NCBI GenBank assembly: GCA_900543555.1
Contig: UQRL01000029.1
Coordinates: 1-33,796, forward strand
DNA length: 33,796 bases
Reading direction: 5' to 3'
Origin: an uncultured Oscillospiraceae bacterium
GTDB lineage: Bacteria > Bacillota > Clostridia > Oscillospirales > Acutalibacteraceae
Every line of letters starts with the position of its first letter. The stretch's first letter is position 1. A program made the position numbers and the translations under genes. Below, in pieces: positions 1 through 7,308 of the stretch. The notes below the pieces were generated by a model that saw nothing but the letters and a program-made list of their open reading frames with translations, had not been told where the DNA came from and ran no database searches.

Positions 1-49
1 CGGCATCCTGCTCCCAAAGCAGGCGCGCTACCAGCTGCGCTACACCCGG
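1..49 (-). tRNA. tRNA-Pro (anticodon TGG), 3' part cut off by window edge
   Basis: Read on the minus strand from 49 downward, the sequence gives an acceptor 5' strand CCGGGTG, T8-A9, a D-arm with AGCTGGTAGC, and an anticodon arm CCTGC-TTTGGGA-GCAGG, whose loop carries TGG for proline. The T-arm and acceptor 3' strand lie beyond position 1, so the gene is partial. No convincing promoter is visible just upstream. Confidence 0.9.
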
Positions 50-238
50 ATATAAAACTGTAGAATGGCCCATCTGGCGACCTGCCGGGCCGGACGATGC
101 ACTTCCCTGGGGGGTGGAAGCGTTCCGCCGCGTGAAAAGGCAGAGAACCTCATAGCTCCCCATCTCCGCCTTGGGCCGCGGGGATTTCCAGGCAGGGTTC
201 GCGCCCGTGGCGGAAGCGGGTCAGAAAAAAGGATACGC

Positions 239-270
239 AAAAAACCGCCCGGCCATAACAGTCAAGCGGT
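239..270 (-). terminator. Weak intrinsic terminator downstream of tRNA-Val
   Basis: On the minus strand ACCGC (266-270) can pair with GCGGT (244-248), followed by a T run (239-243), nine bases after the tRNA-Val 3' end. The stem is only about five pairs with a long loop. The stretch 50-238 between the two tRNAs holds no gene I can support. Confidence 0.4.
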
Positions 271-278
271 CTTTTCGG

Positions 279-355
279 TGGTGGGGACAACAGGACTCGA
301 ACCTGTGACCTCCTACGTGTGAAGCAGGCGCTCTAACCAGCTGAGCTATGCCCCC
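279..355 (-). tRNA. tRNA-Val (anticodon CAC), CCA encoded
   Basis: The minus strand folds as a complete cloverleaf. The acceptor GGGGGCA (355-349) pairs with TGTCCCC, allowing one G-T pair. The D-arm is GCTC-AGCTGGTTA-GAGC. The anticodon stem CCTGC/GTAGG encloses the loop TTCACAC, giving anticodon CAC, which reads the valine codon GUG. The T-arm has the GGTTCGA loop. The discriminator A is followed by a genome-encoded CCA (281-279). A well-spaced promoter lies immediately upstream. Confidence 0.95.
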
Positions 356-368
356 GTAACGAGTATTG

Positions 369-397
369 ATTATATCAGGTTTTCCAGGCGGAGTCAA
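369..397 (-). promoter_or_regulatory. Sigma-A promoter of tRNA-Val
   Basis: On the minus strand a -35 box TTGACT (397-392) and a -10 box TATAAT (374-369) are separated by exactly 17 bp. The -10 box is preceded by TGA, an extended -10 element. The predicted start falls just before the tRNA 5' end at 355. Confidence 0.85.
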
Positions 398-586
398 GCC
401 CCGTTTTGAAAAAATTTAGCTGCGGCCGCCGGCCCTCCTCTGGGGAAGGGGGCCCCCAGGGGGAATTCCGCCGGGGCCATGCCCGGCGCCTGTGCGGGGG
501 CCCATGGAAAGCGGGGGCAGGGACCTTCGGCCAGGCTATTGCATAGGATGGTGCGGGAAGGCTTTTCCCGGAGGGGAGGTGGAATC

Positions 587-1456
587 ATGGCACTTCCCAG
601 AAAAGGCATTGACATTTCGGAGTTCAACGGGGATGTGGACATCCAAGCCCTAAAAGGGCAGGTGGAGTTTGTCATCATCCGATGCGGCTACGGCAGCGAC
701 TATCCCAACCAGGATGACGCCCAGTTTGAGAACAACGTGCGCAAGTGCCAGGCCGCGGGAATTCCCTGGGGGACGTACCTCTACTCCTACGCCCAAAACA
801 CGGACATGGCCCGCAGCGAGGCCGCCCACACCCTGCGGCTGCTGAACGGGCGCAAGCCCCCCTATGGCGTGTGGTACGATGTGGAGGACAGCTCCCTGCC
901 CAGCGGCACAGCCATCATCGACAACTGTGTGGCTTACTGCCAGGCTATGGAGGAGGCCGGGTGCTACTGCGGCATCTACTCCTTCCTCTACTGGCTGCAG
1001 ACCCGGCTCAACAGCCCCCGGCTGGACCCCTATGACAAGTGGGTGGCTCAATGGAGCAGCAGCTTGGATTACACCAAGCCCTACGGCATGTGGCAGTTCA
1101 CCAACAGCTTGGTCCTCAACGGCAAGGCGTTCGACGGGGACTGGGCCTACAAGGATTACCCCGCTTTGACGGGAGGAGAGGAGGAAGACGATATGACCCA
1201 GGAAGAAGTGGTCAAGCTGGCCCGGGCAGAGGCCCAGAAGGTTTACGGGGAGAATGAGGAGAAGTACAAGACCATCGCCTCCGCGCCCAGCTGGGCCCGA
1301 GAGGCCATCCAGCAGGTGTATGAGGAGCTGGGCCTCGCCGGCACCGGGGGCACGGGGGCCAATACCCGCATTGACGCCAGTGAAACCTATGTGCGGGCGT
1401 TGGCTGTCATCGCCAAGGTGCTGGACAAACTGAACCAAGAGCAGGGCAGCGCCTGA
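587..1456 (+). CDS. GH25 family lysozyme (muramidase), orphan
   Basis: This 289-residue protein is a glycoside hydrolase 25 (lysozyme M1 / Cpl-1 type) that would cleave N-acetylmuramyl-beta-1,4-N-acetylglucosamine bonds in peptidoglycan. GIDISEFNG near residue 7 and YDVED at residues 97-101, with the acidic pair D98/E100, match the family's active-site strands. The barrel appears to run to about residue 205. The last 80 residues form a separate segment that includes APSWAREAI and a helical end, a tail style seen on clostridial prophage endolysins. The start at 587 is preceded by GGGGAGGTGG. An in-frame upstream ATG at 479 lacks a ribosome site and would add a low-complexity leader. No signal peptide or holin is visible, so export is unexplained. 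It could be a domesticated phage endolysin. The GC-rich gap 398-586 before it shows no clear promoter. Confidence 0.88.
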   Translation: MALPRKGIDISEFNGDVDIQALKGQVEFVIIRCGYGSDYPNQDDAQFENNVRKCQAAGIPWGTYLYSYAQNTDMARSEAAHTLRLLNGRKPPYGVWYDVEDSSLPSGTAIIDNCVAYCQAMEEAGCYCGIYSFLYWLQTRLNSPRLDPYDKWVAQWSSSLDYTKPYGMWQFTNSLVLNGKAFDGDWAYKDYPALTGGEEEDDMTQEEVVKLARAEAQKVYGENEEKYKTIASAPSWAREAIQQVYEELGLAGTGGTGANTRIDASETYVRALAVIAKVLDKLNQEQGSA

Positions 1457-1460
1457 GCCC

Positions 1461-1490
1461 CGCCCCCCGGGGGATTCCCGGGGGGCGTCT
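1461..1490 (+). terminator. Intrinsic terminator after the lysozyme gene
   Basis: Perfect 11-bp inverted repeat, CGCCCCCCGGG (1461-1471) and CCCGGGGGGCG (1477-1487), with a five-base loop, four bases after the stop codon. The following tract is only TCTTTCT, so the stem is strong but the U tract is poor. Confidence 0.7.
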
Positions 1491-1534
1491 TTCTGCCCAA
1501 AAGGAAATTTTAGAGGGACTGCCCAAAACCCTTA

Positions 1535-1563
1535 TTGTTTCTTGACCGCCGGTGTAGTACAAT
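1535..1563 (+). promoter_or_regulatory. Probable promoter of the galT-comF-tcdA-fol operon
   Basis: TTGTTT (1535-1540), a 17-bp spacer and TACAAT (1558-1563) lie 35 bp before galT. A closer TTGACC at 1542 is too near the -10 box (10 bp) to be its partner. Confidence 0.55.
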
Positions 1564-1597
1564 AAAAGCCAAGGACGGAGAGAAAGGATGAAACGTC

Positions 1598-3106
1598 ATG
1601 GAAATGGAAAAGCTCAGTTTCGAGATCAGCCGCCTTCTGCACTATGGCCTGCAGCGGGGGCTTATCGCCCTGGAAGACGCGGCCTACGCCGCCAACCGGA
1701 TGCTGGCCCAGCTGCACCTGCGGGAATTTACCCCGCAGGCTGTGGAGGAGGAGCTTCCCTATCCGGCAGAGCCTTTGGAAGCCCTGTGTGAGTACGCCGC
1801 CCAGGCGGGGCTCATCGACCCGGACACCCAGGACGCCCGGGACCAGTTCGACACCGAGCTGATGAACTGCCTGATGCCCCGGCCCTCCGAGGTGGTGAAA
1901 AAATTTTATGACCTGTACAGGGAGGACAAGCAGGCCGCCACGGACTATTACTACGGTTTGAGCCGCTCTTCCAATTACATCCGGGTGGACCGGATCGAGA
2001 AGGACAGGATGTGGACCGCCCCCACCGAGTATGGGGACTTGGTCATCACCATCAACCTCTCCAAGCCGGAGAAGGACCCCAAGGCCATTGCCGCGGCCAA
2101 GAGCGCGCCCCAGTCCGGCTATCCCAAGTGCGCCCTCTGCCGGGAGAACGAGGGCTATCTGGGCAGCGCCAACCAGGCCGCCCGGGGCAACCACCGGCTC
2201 ATCCCCCTGGAGCTGGGGGGCGAGCCCTGGTTCTTGCAGTATTCCCCCTATGTGTATTACAACGAGCACTGCATCGTCCTCAGCCGGGAGCACCGGCCCA
2301 TGAAGGTGAGCCGCCAGTCCATGGCGCGGCTGCTGGAGTTCGTCACCCGGCTGCCCCACTACTTTGTGGGCTCTAACGCGGACCTGCCCATCGTGGGGGG
2401 CTCCATCCTCACCCACGACCACTTCCAGGGCGGCCACTACGAGTTCCCTATGGCCAAGGCCCCTGTGCGGGAGAAGGTGGACTTCCCCGGCTTTGAGGAC
2501 GTGGAGGCGGGCATCGTCCACTGGCCCATGAGCGTCATCCGGCTGCGCGGCAAAGAGCCCTCCCGGCTGGTGGACCTGGCGGACAAGGTCCTCACCGCCT
2601 GGCGGGAGTACAGTGACGAGAGTGCGGACATTCTGGCCTACACGGACGGCACGCCCCACAACACCATCACCCCCATTGCCCGCCGCCGCGGGGAGGACTA
2701 CGAGCTGGATTTGGTGCTGCGCAACAACCGCACCACCCAGGAGCACCCCTTGGGATTGTTCCATCCCCATGCCGAGTACCACCACATCAAGAAGGAGAAC
2801 ATCGGCCTTATCGAGGTGATGGGCCTGGCCATTCTGCCGCCCCGGCTGCTGACGGAGACCCAGCTGCTGGAGCAGGCCTTGAAAGAGCCACAAAAGGCGG
2901 CGGAGATCATGGCCCGGCCGGAAATGGAAAAGCACCAGGCCTGGTATGAGGAGCTGAAGGCCGCCGGCGCCGGAGAGGGCGACGCCCAGCGGGCCATTCA
3001 GGAGAGCATCGGCGTCATCTTTGGAAAGATCTTGGGCAACGCCGGTGTGTACAAGGATACCGAGGAAGGGCGTGAAGCCTTCCGCCGGTTCTGTAAGAGC
3101 CTGTGA
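1598..3106 (+). CDS. galT: UDP-glucose--hexose-1-phosphate uridylyltransferase (GalT, class II)
   Basis: This enzyme exchanges UMP between UDP-glucose and galactose-1-phosphate in the Leloir pathway of galactose use (EC 2.7.7.12). At 502 residues it has the length of the Firmicutes class II family rather than the roughly 350 residues of the E. coli type. Visible signatures include the N-terminal block starting FEISRLLHYGL, a central GGSILTHDHFQGG histidine block near residue 270, and the C-terminal HPHAEYHHIKKENIGLIEVMG region. The start at 1598 follows GAAAGGA by ten bases; a second ATG two codons later is an alternative. No galK or galE is nearby, so here it sits alone at the head of a folate/housekeeping operon. 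The stop codon overlaps the GTG of the next gene. Confidence 0.93.
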   Translation: MEMEKLSFEISRLLHYGLQRGLIALEDAAYAANRMLAQLHLREFTPQAVEEELPYPAEPLEALCEYAAQAGLIDPDTQDARDQFDTELMNCLMPRPSEVVKKFYDLYREDKQAATDYYYGLSRSSNYIRVDRIEKDRMWTAPTEYGDLVITINLSKPEKDPKAIAAAKSAPQSGYPKCALCRENEGYLGSANQAARGNHRLIPLELGGEPWFLQYSPYVYYNEHCIVLSREHRPMKVSRQSMARLLEFVTRLPHYFVGSNADLPIVGGSILTHDHFQGGHYEFPMAKAPVREKVDFPGFEDVEAGIVHWPMSVIRLRGKEPSRLVDLADKVLTAWREYSDESADILAYTDGTPHNTITPIARRRGEDYELDLVLRNNRTTQEHPLGLFHPHAEYHHIKKENIGLIEVMGLAILPPRLLTETQLLEQALKEPQKAAEIMARPEMEKHQAWYEELKAAGAGEGDAQRAIQESIGVIFGKILGNAGVYKDTEEGREAFRRFCKSL

Positions 3107-3810
3107 GAGTCCTCCGGCCTCTGGGGTGGCGGGAGCGGCTGTGGTGCCTGTTCCTGCCCGCCCGGTGCCTGTGCTGCGGCAGGGCAGTGCGGCCGGAGAG
3201 GCTGTTTTGCCCCGGCTGCGTCCCCGCCCTGCCCAAGGAGCCTCTCTCCCGGGAGTTCCCCCTCCCCGGAGGAGGCTCTCTGGTTGTTGCGGCCTGTTTC
3301 CCCTATGAAAAGGGCTTCCGCCGCACCCTGCACCGGCTGAAATTCCAGGAGGAGCGGGCCCTGGCCCGCCCTTTGGGAACGCTTATGGCAGAGGCCGCCT
3401 CCTCCCTGGGGGAAGAGCTTGACGGAGTGACCTGGGTGCCCATGTCCCCTCAGAAGCTGCGCCGCCGGGGCTACAACCAAAGCGAGCTGCTGGCAAAAGC
3501 GGTGGCCAAAGAGCTGGGCCTTCCCGCCTGGGACCTGCTGGAGCAGGTGCGGGAGACGGACACCCAGCACAGCTTAACCCGCGCCCAGCGGGCGGACAAC
3601 GTGCGGGGTGCCTACCGGGCCAAGAGCGCCACGCTGGGAAAACGGGTGCTTCTGGTGGACGATATCGTCACCACAGGGGCCACCCTGCGGGCCTGCGCTC
3701 AAGGGCTGTACGGGGCAGGGGCCCAGAAGGTCTGCGCCGTCTGCGCGGCCAACACCGCCTTCAGCCGGCGGGAGGAACTTCCTCCGGCGGAGCCGGAGGA
3801 GGATATGTGA
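3103..3810 (+). CDS. ComF family protein (zinc finger plus phosphoribosyltransferase domain)
   Basis: The 235-residue product has the ComF layout. An N-terminal zinc ribbon has C22-x2-C25 and C36-x2-C39. It is followed by a type I phosphoribosyltransferase fold with the PRPP loop VLLVDDIVTTGAT at about residues 183-195. ComF is a late competence protein involved in uptake or handling of single-stranded DNA during transformation in Bacillus and Haemophilus; its enzymatic activity is poorly defined. The GTG start overlaps the galT stop by four bases (GTGA), which implies translational coupling. No other competence genes are in the window, so a different housekeeping role is possible. Confidence 0.88.
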   Translation: MRVLRPLGWRERLWCLFLPARCLCCGRAVRPERLFCPGCVPALPKEPLSREFPLPGGGSLVVAACFPYEKGFRRTLHRLKFQEERALARPLGTLMAEAASSLGEELDGVTWVPMSPQKLRRRGYNQSELLAKAVAKELGLPAWDLLEQVRETDTQHSLTRAQRADNVRGAYRAKSATLGKRVLLVDDIVTTGATLRACAQGLYGAGAQKVCAVCAANTAFSRREELPPAEPEEDM

Positions 3811-3823
3811 AAGGAGGGTGCCC

Positions 3824-4546
3824 ATGCTGCACCGCTATTCCAGAGAGGAGCTGCTCATCGGGGAAGAGGGGCTGAATAAACTGCGCCGGGCCCGGGTGGC
3901 CGTGTTCGGCATCGGGGGCGTGGGGGGCTATGTGGTGGAGGCCCTGGCCCGCAGCGGTGTGGGCGCCCTGGACTTGTTTGATGGGGACACAGTGGCCCTC
4001 ACCAACATCAACCGGCAGATCATCGCCCTGGAAAACACCGTGGGCCGCCCCAAGGTGGAGGTGGCCCAGGAGCGGGTGCTGCTTATCGACCCCCAGTGCC
4101 GGGTGGAGGCCCGCCAGCTGTTCTTCTCCCCGGAAAACGCCGGGGAAGTGGATTTCTCCTGCTATGACTATGTGGCCGACGCCATCGACACGGTGACCTC
4201 CAAGATCGAACTGATCCTCCGCTGCCGCCAGGCCGGGGTGCCGGTTATCAGCTGCATGGGGGCGGGGAACAAGCTGGACCCCACCGCCTTCCGGGTGGCG
4301 CCCATCGAAAAGACCAGCGTGTGCCCCCTGGCCCGGGTCATGCGGCGGGAGCTGAAAAAACGGGGCGTCACCGGGGTGAAGGCGGTGTACTCCACCGAGG
4401 AGTCCCTGGCCCCCGCCGCCGCCCAGGAAGGGGACGTGAAGGGCACCGCGGGCCGCCCCACCCCCGGCAGCATGGCCTTCGTGCCCAGCGTGGCGGGGCT
4501 GATCTTGGCCGGGGAGATCGTAAAGGACCTGCTGGGCGGCCAGTGA
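3824..4546 (+). CDS. tcdA: tRNA threonylcarbamoyladenosine dehydratase (TcdA/CsdL, ThiF family)
   Basis: This E1-like ThiF/MoeB family enzyme uses ATP to cyclise N6-threonylcarbamoyladenosine at position 37 of ANN-decoding tRNAs. The 240 residues carry the nucleotide-binding GIGGVGG at residues 29-35, DGDTV for the following acidic strand, and the NINRQ block. The YVADAIDTVTSK segment and the GAGNKLDP and GSMAFVPSVAG blocks are characteristic of the TcdA branch rather than MoeB or ThiF. The start at 3824 has a strong AAGGAGGG seven bases upstream; open frame upstream of it overlaps comF and lacks a ribosome site. It lies 13 bp after comF in the same operon. Confidence 0.9.
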   Translation: MLHRYSREELLIGEEGLNKLRRARVAVFGIGGVGGYVVEALARSGVGALDLFDGDTVALTNINRQIIALENTVGRPKVEVAQERVLLIDPQCRVEARQLFFSPENAGEVDFSCYDYVADAIDTVTSKIELILRCRQAGVPVISCMGAGNKLDPTAFRVAPIEKTSVCPLARVMRRELKKRGVTGVKAVYSTEESLAPAAAQEGDVKGTAGRPTPGSMAFVPSVAGLILAGEIVKDLLGGQ

Positions 4547-4576
4547 TCCGTTTGAGAAGAGAGAAAGGAGCGTTCC

Positions 4577-5035
4577 ATGGAACAAGATAAAGTGATCCCT
4601 CTGGACACCCAGCGAAGGCTGGTGGCCTATCAAACGGCAAAATCCTGGGAAGAGGTGCCCCATGTGGCCTATCTCTACGAGCCGGACGCTACGGAGCTCT
4701 ACCAGGCGTACCTCCGCCGGCGGGAGGAGCTTTCCGGCCAGGGGCTGCGGCTGACCTTGAACACCCTGTTGCTGAAAGCCGTGGCAGAGGGCCTGAAAGC
4801 GGCGCCCCTGCTGGAGATCCTGCCGCCCCAGGTGTTCGCGGTGGGGATTTCGGCCCTTCAGGAAAAGCCCGGCGTTTACACGGACCAGCGGGGGGAGAAG
4901 GCCATCGGGGTCCGCCGGTATCTTCCCATGTGCCTGGCCTTTGACCACCGGGTGATGGACTTTTCCGGTTTGGTGCCGTTTTTGAAACGAATGGATGAGA
5001 TCTTCGCCAGCCCCGCGGAGATTGGGACCTGGTGA
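4577..5035 (+). CDS. Internally deleted stand-alone 2-oxoacid dehydrogenase E2 catalytic-domain protein
   Basis: The 152-residue product aligns by eye to both ends of the dihydrolipoyl acyltransferase (E2, chloramphenicol-acetyltransferase-like) catalytic domain. TLNTLLLKAVAEGLK (about residues 57-71) matches the first conserved helix. PPQVFAVG and then CLAFDHRVMD (about residues 84-91 and 117-126) match the end of the domain, including its catalytic histidine. Normal E2 cores are about 230 residues; roughly 80 central residues, the G-L-V-P and T-F-T-I-S-N-x-G blocks, are missing. The usual DHRxxDG ends as DHRVMDF here. There is no lipoyl or E1/E3-binding domain. The AAAGGAG ribosome site and clean frame argue that it is expressed. 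Its function in an operon between tcdA and folP is unknown. Confidence 0.7.
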   Translation: MEQDKVIPLDTQRRLVAYQTAKSWEEVPHVAYLYEPDATELYQAYLRRREELSGQGLRLTLNTLLLKAVAEGLKAAPLLEILPPQVFAVGISALQEKPGVYTDQRGEKAIGVRRYLPMCLAFDHRVMDFSGLVPFLKRMDEIFASPAEIGTW

Positions 5036-5057
5036 CCGGCAGAACAGGAGGGACGCC

Positions 5058-5867
5058 ATGAACACGCCTGTTTTTCAAGCGGGGGAGTTTTCCCTCCCCC
5101 TGGACCGGACCTATGTAATGGGCATTTTGAACGTGACCCCGGACTCCTTCTCCGACGGGGGGGAATACTTGGACCCCACCGCCGCCCTGGAGCGGGCTTT
5201 GGAGATGAAGGCGGAGGGGGCCGGCCTCATTGACGTGGGGGGGCAGTCCACCCGGCCGGGGTATACGGCCATCTCCCCGGAGGAGGAGTGGGAGCGCATC
5301 CGAGACGTGCTGCCCGCCCTGGTGAAAAAGACCGGCCTGCCCATTTCCGTGGACACGTTCTACCCCTGGGTGGCCCAGCGGGCTCTGGAGGCAGGGGCCT
5401 CCATTCTCAACGATGTGACGGGCTTTGGGCCGGAGATGCTGGCGGTAGCGGCGGGCTCCCGCTGCGGATGCGTCGTCATGGACCCGGGCACCACCGGCGG
5501 GGATATCTGCGCCCGGGTGAGGGGCTTTTTCCTGGACCGGCTGGAGGCGTCCCAGAGGGCTGGCATCGCCCGGGAGCGGCTCTGCTTTGACCCCGGCGTG
5601 GGCTTTGGCAAGACCGTGGAGGAAAACCTGGATCTGATTGCCCACGTGGAGCGCACCAAGGTGGAGGGCTGCGCCTTTTTGATGGCGGCCTCCCGCAAGC
5701 GGGTGACAGGGGCCCCCTGCGGCAACCCGCCCTTCCAGGAGCGCTTGCCCGCCACCCTGGCGGCCCACACGGCGGCCATCTTGGGCGGGGCGGACATGGT
5801 GCGCGTCCACGACGTGAAAGAGGCCGTGCAGGCGGCCAAAATGGCAGACGCCCTCAAGGGCGCGTGA
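5058..5867 (+). CDS. folP: Dihydropteroate synthase
   Basis: FolP condenses 6-hydroxymethyl-dihydropterin pyrophosphate with p-aminobenzoate to make dihydropteroate, and is the sulfonamide target. The 269-residue TIM-barrel protein has the two PROSITE-type signatures of the family: MGILNVTPDSFSDGG at residues 21-35 and IDVGGQSTRPG at residues 58-68. Further on, FDPGVGFGKT and MAASRKR match the pterin-binding part of the barrel. The start at 5058 follows CAGGAGG closely; an upstream in-frame ATG would overlap the preceding gene. It is followed by folB and folK, the enzymes supplying its pterin substrate. Confidence 0.96.
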   Translation: MNTPVFQAGEFSLPLDRTYVMGILNVTPDSFSDGGEYLDPTAALERALEMKAEGAGLIDVGGQSTRPGYTAISPEEEWERIRDVLPALVKKTGLPISVDTFYPWVAQRALEAGASILNDVTGFGPEMLAVAAGSRCGCVVMDPGTTGGDICARVRGFFLDRLEASQRAGIARERLCFDPGVGFGKTVEENLDLIAHVERTKVEGCAFLMAASRKRVTGAPCGNPPFQERLPATLAAHTAAILGGADMVRVHDVKEAVQAAKMADALKGA

Positions 5868-5894
5868 CACAAGTTTGGAGAAGGGGGCAATCCT

Positions 5895-6275
5895 ATGGAC
5901 ACCATTCACATCAAGGGGCTGCGGCTGTTTGCCTATCACGGCGTAAACCCCGAGGAAAAGCGGGACGGCCAGACCTTTGTGCTGGACCTGCGCCTGGGGG
6001 CGGACCTCTCCCGGGCGCGGCGCAGCGACCGGCTGGAGGACACCGTCAACTACGCCGCGGTGGTCAAGGCGGTGCGGGCGGCCTTTACCGCCCAGAGCTT
6101 CGACCTCATCGAGCGGGCGGCCCAGGCTGTGTGCGACGCCGTGCTGGAGGGCTTCCCCCAGGTGGAGGAGGTCAGCCTGCTGCTGCAAAAGCCAGAGGCG
6201 CCCGTCTCCGCGGAATTTGACTATATGGCGGTGGAAATCACCCAGCGCCGGGAGGAGGCAGCGAAATGCAAGTAG
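5895..6275 (+). CDS. folB: Dihydroneopterin aldolase
   Basis: FolB cleaves 7,8-dihydroneopterin to 6-hydroxymethyl-7,8-dihydropterin and glycolaldehyde. The 126-residue protein has the standard length for this small octameric T-fold enzyme and contains the conserved YHGVNPEEK block, DTVNYAAV, and FDLIERAAQAVCD with its conserved glutamate. Its end overlaps the folK start by ten bases, so the two are probably translated together. The order folP-folB-folK is the common Firmicutes arrangement; folE is not in this window. Confidence 0.94.
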   Translation: MDTIHIKGLRLFAYHGVNPEEKRDGQTFVLDLRLGADLSRARRSDRLEDTVNYAAVVKAVRAAFTAQSFDLIERAAQAVCDAVLEGFPQVEEVSLLLQKPEAPVSAEFDYMAVEITQRREEAAKCK

Positions 6276-6742
6276 TGTTGGGCCTTGGCACCAACCTGGG
6301 GGACCGGGAAGCGAACCTGGCCCGGGCCTTGGACGCCCTGGAGCGCCTGGAGGGCACCCAGATTGTGAAGCTATCCAATTTGTACGAGACAGAGCCCTTT
6401 GACGTCATCAGCCAGCAGGAGGACTACCTCAACTGCTGCGTGCTGCTGGAGACCAGCCTAAAGCCCCAGCGCCTGCTGGAGCACTGCCTGGAGATTGAGC
6501 AAAGCCTGGGCCGGGTGCGGCTGGAGTACCACGGCGCCCGCACCATGGACATCGACATTTTGCTGTGCGAGGGCTTTTCCTCGGACACCCCCCAGCTGAC
6601 CGTGCCCCATCCCCACATCCGGGAGCGGGCCTTTGTGCTGGTGCCCCTGTCGGACTTGTTCCCCCTGCACAGCGCCTTTGGCTATGCGTTCCACGAGGCC
6701 TACGAGGCGGTGGACAAGTCCGGGGTGGCCCTGTATAAATAG
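6266..6742 (+). CDS. folK: 2-amino-4-hydroxy-6-hydroxymethyldihydropteridine pyrophosphokinase
   Basis: FolK transfers pyrophosphate from ATP to 6-hydroxymethyl-7,8-dihydropterin, producing the FolP substrate. At 158 residues it has the normal HPPK length. GLGTNLGDREANL near the N-terminus, LYETEPF, the DYLNCC strand, the R-x4-R-x2-D-I-D-I-L signature (GARTMDIDIL) and VPHPHIRERAFVL are all present. The ATG lies inside the folB reading frame with AGGAGGCAG just before it. Confidence 0.96.
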   Translation: MQVVLGLGTNLGDREANLARALDALERLEGTQIVKLSNLYETEPFDVISQQEDYLNCCVLLETSLKPQRLLEHCLEIEQSLGRVRLEYHGARTMDIDILLCEGFSSDTPQLTVPHPHIRERAFVLVPLSDLFPLHSAFGYAFHEAYEAVDKSGVALYK

Positions 6743-6751
6743 GAGGACGGT

Positions 6752-7267
6752 ATGGAACGGATTTTGGTGATTGGCAGCCCCGGCAGCGGGAAGAGCACCT
6801 TTTCCCGGGCGTTGGGAGAGCTGACCGGCCTGCCCCTCATCTATCTGGACCGGCTGTTTTGGAACGCGGATAAAACCACGGTGGAGAATAAAGTATTTGA
6901 CCAGCGGCTGGAGGAGGCCATGGCCCGTACCCCAAGCTGGATTATGGACGGGAACTACAGCCGCACCTTGGCGCGCAGGCTGGCCCGCTGCCAGCGGGTG
7001 TTCTTTTTGGACTATCCGGTGGAGGTCTGCCTGGCGGGGGTGCGCGCCCGCAGGGGAACCGTTCGTCCGGACATGCCCTGGGTGGAGACGGAGGAGGACC
7101 CGGAATTCATGGACTACCTCCGGGACTTTCCCCAGCAGCAGCGGCCGAAGATCTTGGCCTTTCGGAAGGCAGCCCCGGAAAAGAAATGGGTGGTGTTTCG
7201 CTGCCGGGAGCAGGCGGACGCCTACCTGCGGGGGCTGAGAGAGGGAAAAACAAGCATACAACAATAA
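6752..7267 (+). CDS. Small P-loop kinase-like protein (FlaR / DNA topology modulation family)
   Basis: The 171-residue protein begins with a Walker A loop, GSPGSGKST (residues 8-16), followed by the pattern of nucleoside-monophosphate kinase folds: PLIYLDRLFWN, then WIMDGNYSRTLARRLARC, then VFFLDYPVEVCLAG. This layout matches the adenylate-kinase-related proteins often annotated as topology modulation protein or FlaR, whose true substrate is not established. The lid-like R-R-G-T-V-R-P-DMP segment is also typical. It is the last gene of the galT-fol operon, nine bases after folK, and ends 7 bp before a strong terminator. Confidence 0.8.
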   Translation: MERILVIGSPGSGKSTFSRALGELTGLPLIYLDRLFWNADKTTVENKVFDQRLEEAMARTPSWIMDGNYSRTLARRLARCQRVFFLDYPVEVCLAGVRARRGTVRPDMPWVETEEDPEFMDYLRDFPQQQRPKILAFRKAAPEKKWVVFRCREQADAYLRGLREGKTSIQQ

Positions 7268-7274
7268 AAAAGGA

Positions 7275-7303
7275 CCCGCCGTGCCTTCGGCGGGCCTTTT
7301 TTT
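7275..7303. terminator. Strong, probably bidirectional terminator
   Basis: CCCGCCG (7275-7281) pairs with CGGCGGG (7288-7294), followed by a T7 tract (7297-7303). An A-rich stretch on the left (7263-7271) allows it also to stop the convergent minus-strand gene at 7309. It ends the galT-fol operon. Confidence 0.9.
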
Positions 7304-7308
7304 CTGTT

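Noticed and set aside
279..355. tRNA-Val as a phage attachment site linked to the lysozyme gene
   Set aside because: The tRNA 3' end, the usual attachment point, faces away from the lysozyme gene, and I found no repeat of the tRNA end nor an integrase.
1542..1547. TTGACC as the -35 box of the galT promoter
   Set aside because: It is only 10 bp from the TACAAT box; TTGTTT at 1535 has the correct 17-bp spacing.
4689..6188. A 499-residue antisense frame over the folate genes
   Set aside because: Composition and lack of motifs show it to be a shadow of folP and folB.
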